DNA of 64,000 nt from Williamsia muralis (GTDB lineage: Bacteria; Actinomycetota; Actinomycetes; Mycobacteriales; Mycobacteriaceae): NCBI RefSeq assembly GCF_002735905.1, contig NZ_PEBD01000008.1, positions 310,001 through 374,000 on the forward strand. Reading direction: 5' to 3'. Within the stretch, counting starts at the first letter, position 1, and each line of letters starts with the position of its first letter. The notes beneath the pieces were generated by a model. It worked only from the letters and a program-made list of their open reading frames with translations, was not told where the DNA came from and made no database searches. Both the position numbers and the translations under genes were made by a program. Positions 54,277-62,348 of this stretch are shown in pieces.

Positions 54277-54735
54277 TCACGGTCTCTGACTGCCCGTGCC
54301 ACGCGTCCAATACGGTGGGCAGTGCTTCCACTGTCCATCTTCTTTCACCATCTGAACCTTTGATGGGCCGGGCCGTGACGGCGGCAGTCCCGTGTCGCTT
54401 CCGGGCTCTTCCACAAGGGTGGAGACGATTCTGACAGTCGCCCTCGTTGAAGTACCGTCGACGCCTTTGACCTCGCCGACGATGAGGGAGTCCGTTCTGG
54501 GAATCGGAGGTTGGCCAACTGTGCCTTCGGCGGTGCCTGAACAAACCGGAAAGGACGAGGGCAATGTGTCCGAGCTATTGCGGGTGGCAACGTAATTGAG
54601 AAATGCTGCCTCGACAGCATCTCGGTCATCAGCGCCCAAAGAATCCGAGTCGCCACATCCGGACGCAAGCGCCATCGCGCAGACCACCAAGGCTATTCGA
54701 CACCCGGTTGCCGCGACCCTTGACGGTGTACGCAT
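54277..54735 (-). CDS. Putative lipoprotein, hypothetical
   Basis: 152 aa from ATG 54735. A hydrophobic signal (GCRIALVVCAMALASGCGDSD) ends in a lipobox, LASGC, near residue 26-30, so the mature N-terminus would be lipid-modified Cys. The domain after it, about 115 residues, resembles the small NTF2-like/DUF4878-type lipoproteins (DAVEAAFLNYVATRNSSD; QMVKEDGQWKHCPPYW). Base composition is lower in GC than that of neighbours and the gene sits between two direct repeats. Confidence 0.6.
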   Translation of the reverse strand: MRTPSRVAATGCRIALVVCAMALASGCGDSDSLGADDRDAVEAAFLNYVATRNSSDTLPSSFPVCSGTAEGTVGQPPIPRTDSLIVGEVKGVDGTSTRATVRIVSTLVEEPGSDTGLPPSRPGPSKVQMVKEDGQWKHCPPYWTRGTGSQRP

Positions 54736-54835
54736 GGCGTAACCGTACCGAATCCTATGGAGGCGGTTGCGCATTCTTGTCGATTACTGGTGCATTGCCG
54801 TTCTATCCGAGGTCGACACTCACCAACAGTTCCCA

Positions 54836-54863
54836 ATTCATCTGTTGGGTCACGACGCCCGAC
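54836..54863 (+). repeat. Direct repeat copy B
   Basis: 28 bp starting attcatct and ending cgacgcccgac, with three mismatches to copy A at 54243-54270. Same orientation. Copy B runs almost into the 72-bp tandem repeat. Confidence 0.75.
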
Positions 54864-54880
54864 TCGCTCGCGACGTAGTC

Positions 54881-55200
54881 CGAGCGTCGACGAGTTTGGT
54901 GAACTGACTGTCTCGGTCGCTCGCCGTACTGGCAGATGCCCGTGCTGTAGACCGAGCGTCAACGAGTTTCGCGGGTTGGCAATAGCGGCCGCTCGTTGAA
55001 CCGGCAGATGCCCGTGCTGCAGACCGAGCGTCAACGAGTTCGGTGCGTTGACGGTTGGGGCCGCTCGTTGAACCGGCGAATGCTCGTGCTGTAGACCGAG
55101 CGTCGCCGAGTTCGGCGAGTTGGCAGTTGCGATCGCTCACTTCAGGCCCGGCTCTCGACGCGGTCGGTGACGCGGCAGCTACCGTCGCTCACTGAACCAG
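54881..55200. repeat. 72-bp tandem repeat, three full units plus degenerate copies
   Basis: Unit starts marked by cgagcgtc are at 54881, 54953, 55025 and 55097, exactly 72 bp apart. Shared parts include aacgagtt, ccgctcgttgaaccggc and gatgcccgtgctg. The last copy decays toward 55200. The region has no gene: frames that cross it simply read a 24-residue repeat. There are no unique spacers, so it is not a CRISPR array. Confidence 0.9.
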
Positions 55201-55249
55201 CAGTTGCACGGTCTTTGGATAATGATTGCGTCGCCGCGCGGCAATCTGC

Positions 55250-55873
55250 TCAGGGGGCCGGGGGGCCGCTGGGTACGAGAAGCTGAATAGACGATCGAAG
55301 GCATTGCGGCAGCGTCGTTTCCGGATGCGACACCCAGTATTCATGGCCGGTCATGATGGCGGCCGTGGTGGAGTGAGCGAAGGCGATTGAAAAGAGTTCG
55401 TCGGTGCGCCAGAGACCGCGACAGCGGATGAAATCGGAAATCGCCTCGCGCCACTGTCGGTACAACACCGATGCGTAGGACTGCACTGCGGGCACGGTCA
55501 GGACCAACTGGGCACGGTGGCGCGCCCATTCCTCGTCCTCAGGCCGAAAGGCGAGGGCAGAGACTATCGCGGCCTCGACGACGTCGCGCGGTGCGGCAGT
55601 ACCGTCATCGGCGGCCAGAAACGCCGTAAGGCGGGCGAACTCGGTGTCGGACTCGACCCACAGCACATCGGCCTTAGTCGCGAAGTAGCGAAAGAACGTG
55701 CGGCGACTGACCCCTACTGCCGTCGCAATGTCCTCCACGCTGGTCTGCTCAAAGCCGTGCGCTATGAACAACTCCTGGGCCGCGGCTGCCAGTTCGTGGG
55801 CGCTGGTCGCGGCAGGACGGCCGCCTCGATCAACTGTGTCGGTCACCGCGGCGCGGACCTCCCCGTCTGCCAT
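55250..55873 (-). CDS. TetR family regulator, MftR-like
   Basis: 207 aa. GRPAATSAHELAAAAQELFIAHGFEQTSVEDIA, read in parts, and VGVSRRTFFRYFATKADVLW form the DNA-binding domain. The RRTFFRYFxxK motif and the C-terminal pattern HRAQLVLTVPAVQ...LYRQWREAISDFI resemble MftR, the TetR regulator of mycofactocin systems. It is divergent from a mycofactocin-coupled SDR gene, which supports this. No mft biosynthesis gene is in the window. Confidence 0.8.
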   Translation of the reverse strand: MADGEVRAAVTDTVDRGGRPAATSAHELAAAAQELFIAHGFEQTSVEDIATAVGVSRRTFFRYFATKADVLWVESDTEFARLTAFLAADDGTAAPRDVVEAAIVSALAFRPEDEEWARHRAQLVLTVPAVQSYASVLYRQWREAISDFIRCRGLWRTDELFSIAFAHSTTAAIMTGHEYWVSHPETTLPQCLRSSIQLLVPSGPPAP

Positions 55874-55943
55874 CTGACTATCGTCTCACCTCCGTCCATC
55901 GCTGTGCACGTCCGCGGGAAGTCCATGCTGGCGTTCTGGCACT

Positions 55944-55956
55944 AGGTGACATAACC
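55944..55956. promoter_or_regulatory. Small dyad in the TetR/SDR intergenic region
   Basis: AGGT (55944-55947) and ACCT (55953-55956) form a short inverted repeat 43 nt upstream of the SDR start. It is a weak candidate operator for the divergent TetR protein. Confidence 0.25.
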
Positions 55957-55998
55957 TCGATGTGAGAGCTGGGTCACAACGGAATGGAAGTGGTCGAC

Positions 55999-56826
55999 AT
56001 GGGCAAACTCGAAGGCAAGGTCGCCTTCATCACCGGCGCAGCACGAGGTCAAGGGCGCAGCCACGCGATCCGCCTTGCGCAGGAGGGCGCGGACATCATC
56101 GCGGTGGACACCGCCAAACAGGTCGCCACTGTCCCCTACGACACCGCCACCGCGGCGGATCTGGAACAGACAGTCAAGGACGTCGAGGCCCTCGATCGCC
56201 GGATCGTGGCGTCGGAGGTCGATGTGCGCGACCTGGCCGCCCTGAAGAAGGCTGCCGACGACGGTGTGGCTCAACTCGGCCGCCTCGACATCGTGATCGC
56301 GAACGCGGGGATCAACAGCATGGCGCCTGCGCTCGAGATGGATGAAGAGATGTGGCAGACCATGATCGACATCAACCTCACCGGGGTGTGGAAGTCGATC
56401 CGTGCGGCAGCTCCCCACATCGTTGCGGGCGGACGTGGTGGCTCCATCGTCATCACCAGTTCCCTGGCGTCGATCAGCGTCAACGAGAACATTGCCCACT
56501 ACTCCGCGGCCAAGTCCGGACTGGTCGGGCTCATGAGCGTGTTGGCGAAAGAGCTGGGACCGCAGAGCATCCGGGTCAACAGCATTCATCCGACGACCGT
56601 CGCCACACCGATGATCCTCAACGAGGCGACCTACAAGCTGTTTCGGCCTGACCTGGAGAACCCGACGCGGGCCGACTTCGACGAGGCTGCGTCCGAGATG
56701 AACCGGCTTCCGGTGCCGATGGTGGAACCGGTGGACATCTCCGAAGCGGTCCTCTATCTGGTGTCTGATTCCGGTCGTTACGTGACCGGGACCACCCATG
56801 TTGTCGACGCAGGTGGAAGACTCTAA
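55999..56826 (+). CDS. Mycofactocin-coupled SDR family oxidoreductase
   Basis: 275 aa from ATG 55999. The start GKVAFITGAARGQGRSHAIRLAQEGADIIAVD, read in parts, with the extended loop before ...EALDRRIVASEVDVRD and the YSAAKSGLVGLM active site, matches the mycofactocin-associated SDR group. Its NAD(H) is thought to be non-exchangeable and recycled through mycofactocin. Three nt separate it from the MoxR gene. Alcohol substrate unknown. Confidence 0.88.
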   Translation: MGKLEGKVAFITGAARGQGRSHAIRLAQEGADIIAVDTAKQVATVPYDTATAADLEQTVKDVEALDRRIVASEVDVRDLAALKKAADDGVAQLGRLDIVIANAGINSMAPALEMDEEMWQTMIDINLTGVWKSIRAAAPHIVAGGRGGSIVITSSLASISVNENIAHYSAAKSGLVGLMSVLAKELGPQSIRVNSIHPTTVATPMILNEATYKLFRPDLENPTRADFDEAASEMNRLPVPMVEPVDISEAVLYLVSDSGRYVTGTTHVVDAGGRL

Positions 56827-56829
56827 GGC

Positions 56830-57783
56830 GTGCAGAACAACGGCTCGGTGGCCGAAGCAGTCACTTTGTCGGAGGTTCGGTCGCGGATTGCACACAGGGT
56901 GGTCGGCCGTGAGCGGGAGACCGATCTCCTGCTCGCAGCGGTCGCCGCCGGACGTGACCTGATGCTCGAGGGCCCGCCGGGTACGTCCAAGTCGACCCTG
57001 CTGGGCGCCATCACTTCGGAATGGGACATCCCGTTGGTGTTCGTCGAGGGCAATGCGGATCTGACACCGAGCCGCCTTGTGGGTCACCACAATCCGGCCC
57101 GGGTACTCAAGGAGGACTACACAGCGGACAACTTCGTCGAGGGTCCGTTGACCGAGGCGATGCGCACGGGTGGCTTTCTCTACATCGAGGAGTTCAACCG
57201 AGCACCCGAGGACACGCTGAACACGCTCTTGACTGCGATGGCCGAGCGGGTGATCACCGTCCCACGGGTCGGTAGTGTCACCGCGCTTCCGACGTTCCGC
57301 ATCGTGGCGTCGATGAATCCTTACGACAACATCGGCACCACGAGGTTGTCGACGTCCGTCCACGACCGGATGTGCCGACTTGTGATCACCTACCAGGACG
57401 CAGAGGCAGAACGTGAGATCGTCCGCCGCCGAACCGGAGTCGAGTCGGCCCGCGTCGTTGCTGATGCCGTCGCGGTGACCAGGGCGACGCGAGAGCGCGG
57501 TGACATCCGCCAGGGAAGTAGCGTCCGGGGTGCCATCGACGTCGCGCTGATGGTGGCGCAGCTCGCTCTGATGCGAGGCGTGAAGTTGCCTGCCGCCGAT
57601 TCGTTGGAGCCGCCGCGCGGATTGCCCGAGGACTACACAGCCGTTGTGCTCGACGCCATGATGGTGGCGCTGTCCGGTCGAATTCATCTCGACGACACGG
57701 CATTCGAGACGTCCGAGGCGGTGTTGCACCAGATCTGGCAGGACCACTTCATCCTTCTTCCCGCCGCTGCCGAACCCGGTTGA
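56830..57783 (+). CDS. MoxR-type AAA+ ATPase
   Basis: 317 aa, GTG start. Walker A GPPGTSKST (about 46-54), Walker B-like FLYIEEFNRAPEDTLN, sensor VASMNPYDN and the DRMCRLVITYQDAEAEREI segment define the MoxR family. These ATPases work with VWA proteins as chaperones or metal-insertion factors for dehydrogenases and oxidases. Between a mycofactocin SDR and a VWA gene, a maturation role is likely (inference). Confidence 0.9.
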   Translation: MQNNGSVAEAVTLSEVRSRIAHRVVGRERETDLLLAAVAAGRDLMLEGPPGTSKSTLLGAITSEWDIPLVFVEGNADLTPSRLVGHHNPARVLKEDYTADNFVEGPLTEAMRTGGFLYIEEFNRAPEDTLNTLLTAMAERVITVPRVGSVTALPTFRIVASMNPYDNIGTTRLSTSVHDRMCRLVITYQDAEAEREIVRRRTGVESARVVADAVAVTRATRERGDIRQGSSVRGAIDVALMVAQLALMRGVKLPAADSLEPPRGLPEDYTAVVLDAMMVALSGRIHLDDTAFETSEAVLHQIWQDHFILLPAAAEPG

Positions 57784-57807
57784 AGAGCAGTACCGGCCGA
57801 CAGCCCT

Positions 57808-58773
57808 GTGTCGCGACCGAGGAAGGGTGCCGGACACGATCGCGCCCACATGAAGCCCTTGCGGCGCAAGCCGAAGCAACTGGACGAAGACCCAGAATTG
57901 CTGGAGCCTGCGGCCGGTGGCCGTGGCGGACTCACGCTGATCCCCAAGGGAGGTCGCTCGAGGAAGCCGATGCAATTGCCGGGGTCGTCGGCACCGGGTG
58001 AAACGGGCGACGACGGCGACCTCACGGCCGTCGACGCCACCCTCGTCGTCGACGAGGCCGGGCGCCGACGCGCACGGCAGATCGCACGCAAACTCGCACT
58101 GACGCAACCACTGCGGCAGCGTCGTGCCCGGCGCGCCAGTGCAGGCACCCTCGCGACCATGCGCTGGCGCGGTGGGACCGACGAACTCGATCTCGACGCG
58201 ACCCTGGAAGCGATTGCCGGTAACCCGTTGCCGACCGACGACGACATTCTCGTCCGGGAGCGGGTCCGCAACCGACGGTCCATCGTCCTCGTCGTCGACA
58301 TCTCCGGCTCGACCAAAGGTGAGCAAGTGAGGACCGCGGCAGCCACCGTCGGCGCAATGGTTGGCGAATTGGCGCGCGATGACGTTGCAGTGGTGGCGTT
58401 TTGGTCAGATGCGGCGCTTCTGGTCCGACTGGGGGAACGGGTGGGTCCCGTGACCGTGCTCGATCAGCTGCTGACCCTGCCGACGCAAGGACTGACCAAC
58501 GTCGCGTTCGCGCTGGAGGTCGCGGCGGGTGAACTTGCCGGCATGCCACCGGCCGATGCACGGGTGCTGCTGCTCAGCGACTGCGTGCACAACGCCGGGC
58601 CGGATCCCCGTGGCGTCGCAGCACGGTTGCCTCGACTTGATGTGCTGGTCGACACCTCAGGCGAGAACGACCTGGACCTCGGCCGGAATCTTGCAATCGT
58701 GGGCCGCGGTCGCTGCCGAGTGATCCGCGACCACCACGACGTGGCGCCCGCGCTGACCTCGATTTTCGGGTGA
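57808..58773 (+). CDS. VWA domain (CoxE-like) protein
   Basis: 321 aa from GTG 57808; ATG 57850 is an alternative. The N-terminal third is basic and charged. The VWA domain has a MIDAS site: VVDISGSTKG (DxSxS), the Thr in QGLTNV and the Asp of LLLSDCVHN. No signal peptide or membrane helix, so it is cytosolic. It is the usual partner of MoxR ATPases. Together with the SDR it forms a three-gene unit. Confidence 0.87.
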   Translation: MSRPRKGAGHDRAHMKPLRRKPKQLDEDPELLEPAAGGRGGLTLIPKGGRSRKPMQLPGSSAPGETGDDGDLTAVDATLVVDEAGRRRARQIARKLALTQPLRQRRARRASAGTLATMRWRGGTDELDLDATLEAIAGNPLPTDDDILVRERVRNRRSIVLVVDISGSTKGEQVRTAAATVGAMVGELARDDVAVVAFWSDAALLVRLGERVGPVTVLDQLLTLPTQGLTNVAFALEVAAGELAGMPPADARVLLLSDCVHNAGPDPRGVAARLPRLDVLVDTSGENDLDLGRNLAIVGRGRCRVIRDHHDVAPALTSIFG

Positions 58774-58811
58774 CAGGTTTGGTGGTGCGATGACGGCTGT
58801 GGGGGTTCTGA

Positions 58812-59198
58812 TCAGGGGATGTGCGCGAGCCGAGCATTGTCGACCGTCCCCACGACTTCGCAGATCAGGCCGTCGACAACGCGATACATGTCGAGTTCAT
58901 CGGTGGAGACGCGGGCGCCATCCCCGGGCGCATTGAGGAATGGCTTGGCTCGGGTGCCCGTATCGAGTAGATACACAGCAAGCCACTCACCCTCCACGAT
59001 GGCACGACGGAGCTCCCATCGATAATCCGGAAAGACCTCGATCGTTGCCATGACCTGCGCTACGTACTCACGTTGCGTCAACTCTTCACCGTTGACCAGT
59101 ACAGAAGCCGCGACGAATGCGCCAAGCTCGTTCCACGCCCGGCGGTTACACGCATCCAAGTACGCCACGTACCTGTTGATCATCTCATCGCGAGCCAT
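58812..59198 (-). CDS. SnoaL-like (NTF2 fold) protein
   Basis: 128 aa from ATG 59198. The pattern MINRYVAYLDACNRRAWNELGAFVAASVLVNGE (in parts), FPDYRWELRRAIVEGEWLAVYL and VDGLICEVVG matches the SnoaL-like polyketide cyclase/ester cyclase group. Such proteins bind small hydrophobic molecules; activity cannot be assigned. It is convergent with the VWA gene. Confidence 0.75.
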   Translation of the reverse strand: MARDEMINRYVAYLDACNRRAWNELGAFVAASVLVNGEELTQREYVAQVMATIEVFPDYRWELRRAIVEGEWLAVYLLDTGTRAKPFLNAPGDGARVSTDELDMYRVVDGLICEVVGTVDNARLAHIP

Positions 59199-59204
59199 CA
59201 CCAA

Positions 59205-59459
59205 CGCAGTATCGCAAACCGGAAGTCCGAACCGCCGGCCTGAGCAGCTGCAATCGACACAACAACGCTCCCCGGCGTAAATAATCGCGGCACAATCGGT
59301 TCTTCACTTCCCATCCAAAGCCGACACCTCACCGCGCTCGGCTGTCCGGAAGCCGTGCGATTTTGCCTTCGCCGCCTTCACTTACAAATGATCCACCACG
59401 GCGTTCATTCCTGGTGGCGACCGAGTAGCCCGCGATAAGCTTCGCCGCAACAGATTTCG
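59205..59459. other. Intergenic region
   Basis: About 255 nt, AT-richer than neighbours, with no convincing frame. A CCACC/GGTGG pair spans 59395-59418. Nothing else is recognised. Confidence 0.4.
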
Positions 59460-59795
59460 TCACGGATCATCAAAAGGCGCCTCGGACATGTAGCCGGTCT
59501 CAGGATCTATCTCCGCGAGAAACTCGCTGATACGTGTGCGGTGATAGCGAATTGTCGGTAGCGGGACCGGGAGTGGCGCCGGTGGGAGCCGATCGCGAGT
59601 CCTCCAGGCAACCCTCGGGGCACCGGACTGGAACCCATAGCCAGGGTTGGGACCGCTTACCCAGGTGTATCGGCTACCACCGTCTGAGGCGATCGCTATC
59701 TGAAACAGTTCTCCATCCACAACAAGGTCGATCGGACCGTCCGCGGCCGTTGGGCGCCAATCGTCAGGTACTTCATCAGGTTCCACAAGTTTCAT
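59460..59795 (-). CDS. Hypothetical protein
   Basis: 111 aa. PIDLVVDGELFQIAIASDGGSRYTWVSGPNPGYGFQSG (in parts) suggests a small beta-rich domain, and the C-terminus is acidic. No family recognised. ATG start, no clear partner gene. Confidence 0.45.
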   Translation of the reverse strand: MKLVEPDEVPDDWRPTAADGPIDLVVDGELFQIAIASDGGSRYTWVSGPNPGYGFQSGAPRVAWRTRDRLPPAPLPVPLPTIRYHRTRISEFLAEIDPETGYMSEAPFDDP

Positions 59796-59882
59796 CGTCG
59801 CTGAACGCCGCGCTGATCGCGAATGGTTATCGCTGACAATAGGACTTAACCTAAGGGTGCTGTTTTCCTCGGTTGATCGCGT

Positions 59883-60392
59883 TCAGGGGCCTGGGTGCAC
59901 CAGAGGACGTGCGGGCCGGGTGAGCCATAAGCCCGTCAGTAGCGCGGCGCCCCACACCACAAACAGCGGATCCCATATGAAGGCGTGCCCGATCATGGTG
60001 GTCCGGTTGTATCCATTGCTGGGCGAGACGAGGCCGGCGAGCACCACGCACGCCGACAACGACGAGACCCCTCCCCACACCACCAGAACGACACCGCCTG
60101 ACCAGCCACACCATCGAATCGGTCGATAGGACCGGCTATTTCGTCGCTCGTTGACCATCGGCACGACAGCTGCGACCGCTTTTACCAGCGCGATGAGACC
60201 CAGGGCCAGACCGATTTCGACCGGGCTCTCGCGCGCGAGCTCAACAGCCCACTCTCCCACTGACTCGAGTTGCCAACGGCCGCCGACGGCCCAGTACAGA
60301 CTCGCCACCGCGTGCAGCAGACCGGCGGCCGCGGCGATGCCGAAGGCAACCGAGGCGACGTCGGTCTGTGCTGTCGACGAGTGTGTTCGCAT
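59883..60392 (-). CDS. DUF3995-like membrane protein
   Basis: 169 aa from ATG 60392. Membrane segments GIAAAAGLLHAVASLYWAVGG, IGLALGLIALVKAVAAVVPM, GGVVLVVWGGVSSLSACVVLAGL and DPLFVVWGAALLTGLWL, with the HxxxxxYWAVGG motif typical of DUF3995. Function unknown. Confidence 0.65.
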   Translation of the reverse strand: MRTHSSTAQTDVASVAFGIAAAAGLLHAVASLYWAVGGRWQLESVGEWAVELARESPVEIGLALGLIALVKAVAAVVPMVNERRNSRSYRPIRWCGWSGGVVLVVWGGVSSLSACVVLAGLVSPSNGYNRTTMIGHAFIWDPLFVVWGAALLTGLWLTRPARPLVHPGP

Positions 60393-60528
60393 TGAAAACA
60401 GCCTACGAACATTGAGCTGCAGGCACATCCAGGTTTACCCTCAAACCTGACCCCGAGAAAGTGCTCGTCGATCAAAGCGTTTTACCCGGCGAACCCGGGT
60501 TGCGAAGAGACCCCGCGTAGTTAGCGCT

Positions 60529-61044
60529 TCACTCCCCCCGACGCTTGCTCGTCCGGCGGGGTTTGGCCGAGCGAGGGGGGATGGTTCGCATGTGGTCACG
60601 GGCTTTGGTGAGTACGCGGGCGAGGACATCGATGTCGTCCTGGTCCAGAGCATCGAAAAGTAGTTGCCGGACGATCCCGATGTGCCCTGGGAACACGGTC
60701 GCGAGCACTTGCCGGCCGGCCTCGGTCACGGTGACGGTGATTCCGCGTTCATCTTCCTCAGAAGGACTGCGGGTCACCAGCCCCGCGCGTTCGAGAAGAC
60801 CCACTTGATAGGTGAGTCCGCTCCTGCTGTACACCACGCCGTCGGCCAGTTCGGTCATCCGACGACTGCCCGTAGGTGCGTCGCCTAGCGATGCGAGCAG
60901 CTGGAACTGCACGTAGCTGAGGCTGCCCGCCTCCTGTAGTTGCTGCTCCACTGCATGGCGCACCAGGCTGCTCGTCTCGATCAGCGCGAGGTAAGCGCCG
61001 AGCTCGACAGCGCTCAGAGCTTGTTGGTCTCTGCGTTCGGTCAC
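60529..61044 (-). CDS. MarR family transcriptional regulator
   Basis: 171 aa. SYVQFQLLASLGDAP, RMTELADGVVYSRSGLTYQVGLLERAGLVTR (in parts) and the wing SEEDERGITVTVTEAG are diagnostic. The C-terminus is very basic. It is divergent from a quinone-oxidoreductase-like gene, with two copies of an 18-bp dyad in the 90-nt gap, so it almost certainly represses both. Confidence 0.9.
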   Translation of the reverse strand: MTERRDQQALSAVELGAYLALIETSSLVRHAVEQQLQEAGSLSYVQFQLLASLGDAPTGSRRMTELADGVVYSRSGLTYQVGLLERAGLVTRSPSEEDERGITVTVTEAGRQVLATVFPGHIGIVRQLLFDALDQDDIDVLARVLTKARDHMRTIPPRSAKPRRTSKRRGE

Positions 61045-61061
61045 GTCGACAGCTTACCTGT

Positions 61062-61079
61062 TGCTTCAAATTCAAAGCA
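61062..61079. promoter_or_regulatory. MarR operator copy 1
   Basis: TGCTTCAAATTCAAAGCA, symmetrical at 14 of 18 positions. It lies 18 nt upstream of the MarR start. Confidence 0.75.
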
Positions 61080-61097
61080 CTGCTACCTTGATCTAAG

Positions 61098-61115
61098 TGC
61101 TTCACATTCGAAGCA
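61098..61115. promoter_or_regulatory. MarR operator copy 2
   Basis: TGCTTCACATTCGAAGCA, identical to copy 1 at 16 of 18 positions and 36 bp from it centre to centre. It lies 19 nt upstream of the oxidoreductase ATG, where it could block the promoter. Confidence 0.75.
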
Positions 61116-61134
61116 AATAATTGAAGGAGTCACC

Positions 61135-62064
61135 ATGAAGGCAGTACAGTTCCACGAGGTCGGCGGTCCCGAAGTCCTCCACTACGAAGATGTCGAGCAG
61201 CCGACGCCGGCCGACGGACAGGTCCGCGTGCGTGTTGCAGCGTCGGCGTACAACGCCGCCGACAATGGCATGCGGGCCGGATTCCTCCCCATCCCAATTG
61301 TGTTGCCGCACATCCCCGGATATGACGTTTCGGGCACCGTGGATGCGCTGGGCGAGGGCGTGGACGACCTCGAAGTCGGCGACAATGTCATCGGGTTCCT
61401 GCCGATGGAACACGACGGTGGCGCAGCCGAGTACGTCACCGCCTCAGCCCAGGCACTGGTGCACGCCCCCACCACTGTCCCGTTGGACGACGCCGCGGCC
61501 CTGCCGTCTGTCGCCCTGACTGCGTGGCAGGCACTGTTCGACGACGGACAGCTGACCAGCGGACAGAGCGTGCTGATCGTCGGCGCCGGAGGTGTGGTCG
61601 GCAAGTACGCCATCCAACTGGCCAAACGCGCTGGCGTGCACGTCATCGCAACCGCCAGTCCACGCAGTATCGACGCTGTCCGCGCCGCGGGCGCCGACCA
61701 AATCATCGATCACACCAACACCGCCCTACTCGATGCCCTCGACGTCCAAGTAGACGTATTGCTCAACCTCGCCCCCATCGAACCCGAGCAGTTCGCCACC
61801 CTTGTCACTGCCGTTCGAGACGGTGGCGCCGTTGTCAGCACCACCGCGTTCATGGCGACGCCCGACGACAAAGCCCGAAATGTGCGGGCAGCCACCGTAT
61901 TCGTTCGACCGAACCGCACACGCCTCACCGAGATCGTGTCTCTGGTCGACGCCGGCGCACTCACCATCGAGGTCACACGGCGGATACCCCTCACCGAACT
62001 GCCCGCCCTCCACAAGGAAGCAGCCGACGGGCGGATTGCCGGGAAGGTCATCGTGCTCCCCTGA
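61135..62064 (+). CDS. Zinc-free NADP-dependent quinone oxidoreductase (MDR)
   Basis: 309 aa from ATG 61135, with GAAGGAG upstream. GGPEVLHYEDVEQP, IPGYDVSGTVDALGEGV, PLDDAAALPSVALTAWQALF and the cofactor site VLIVGAGGVVGKYAIQLAK are typical of QOR-like MDRs. No zinc ligands. It probably reduces quinones or enones and is induced by them through the divergent MarR (inference). Confidence 0.9.
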   Translation: MKAVQFHEVGGPEVLHYEDVEQPTPADGQVRVRVAASAYNAADNGMRAGFLPIPIVLPHIPGYDVSGTVDALGEGVDDLEVGDNVIGFLPMEHDGGAAEYVTASAQALVHAPTTVPLDDAAALPSVALTAWQALFDDGQLTSGQSVLIVGAGGVVGKYAIQLAKRAGVHVIATASPRSIDAVRAAGADQIIDHTNTALLDALDVQVDVLLNLAPIEPEQFATLVTAVRDGGAVVSTTAFMATPDDKARNVRAATVFVRPNRTRLTEIVSLVDAGALTIEVTRRIPLTELPALHKEAADGRIAGKVIVLP

Positions 62065-62312
62065 ACGCCACTCGAAGTCGGGCCGACCGTCGTCGGCTCA
62101 ACCGGACCCGTCAGCCCTGGATCGAGGAGAGGGCCGAGCGCGGCTTACGCGATGTGCTCGACACAAGAGAGCGGCGGGGCCAGTCCAACGTCGTGCCAGG
62201 ATGGTCCGGCGCGCCGGTAAGCGCTGAGTACCGGGCTGCGTAGCACTGAACGCGATCGCGATTTCGCTCTCGAAGAACACGGACTACCAGCGGGAACAAA
62301 GACCACCACCGG
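62065..62312. other. Intergenic region upstream of lon
   Basis: About 250 nt between the oxidoreductase stop and the lon operator. No gene and no clear terminator recognised. Confidence 0.4.
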
Positions 62313-62339
62313 AAAGTTGAGCCCGAAGTACTTAACTTT
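62313..62339. promoter_or_regulatory. HAIR-like (HspR) inverted repeat at lon
   Basis: AAAGTTGAG (62313-62321) and CTTAACTTT (62331-62339) form a 9+9-bp inverted repeat with one mismatch. Within it, TTGAGC-N7-ACTTAA matches the HAIR consensus CTTGAGT-N7-ACTCAAG at 10 of 14 positions with the exact N7 spacing. The right arm abuts the GGAGG of lon. Confidence 0.6.
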
Positions 62340-62348
62340 GGAGGAAAC

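Noticed and set aside
54850-55140. 96-codon frame reading a 24-residue repeat
   Set aside because: The reading is produced by the 72-bp tandem repeat; no start signal and no family resemblance.
54881-55200. Possible CRISPR array
   Set aside because: The copies are contiguous 72-bp units without unique spacers, and no cas genes are present.
55942-58326. Long 794-codon open frame on the minus strand
   Set aside because: It is antisense to the SDR, MoxR and VWA genes, which all have clear family motifs; the minus-strand reading is Arg/His-rich and matches no family. High-GC DNA often gives such frames.
59840-59865. Possible IdeR/DtxR iron box
   Set aside because: Only one half (ttaggtta on the minus strand) fits the 19-bp consensus; the other half is lost.
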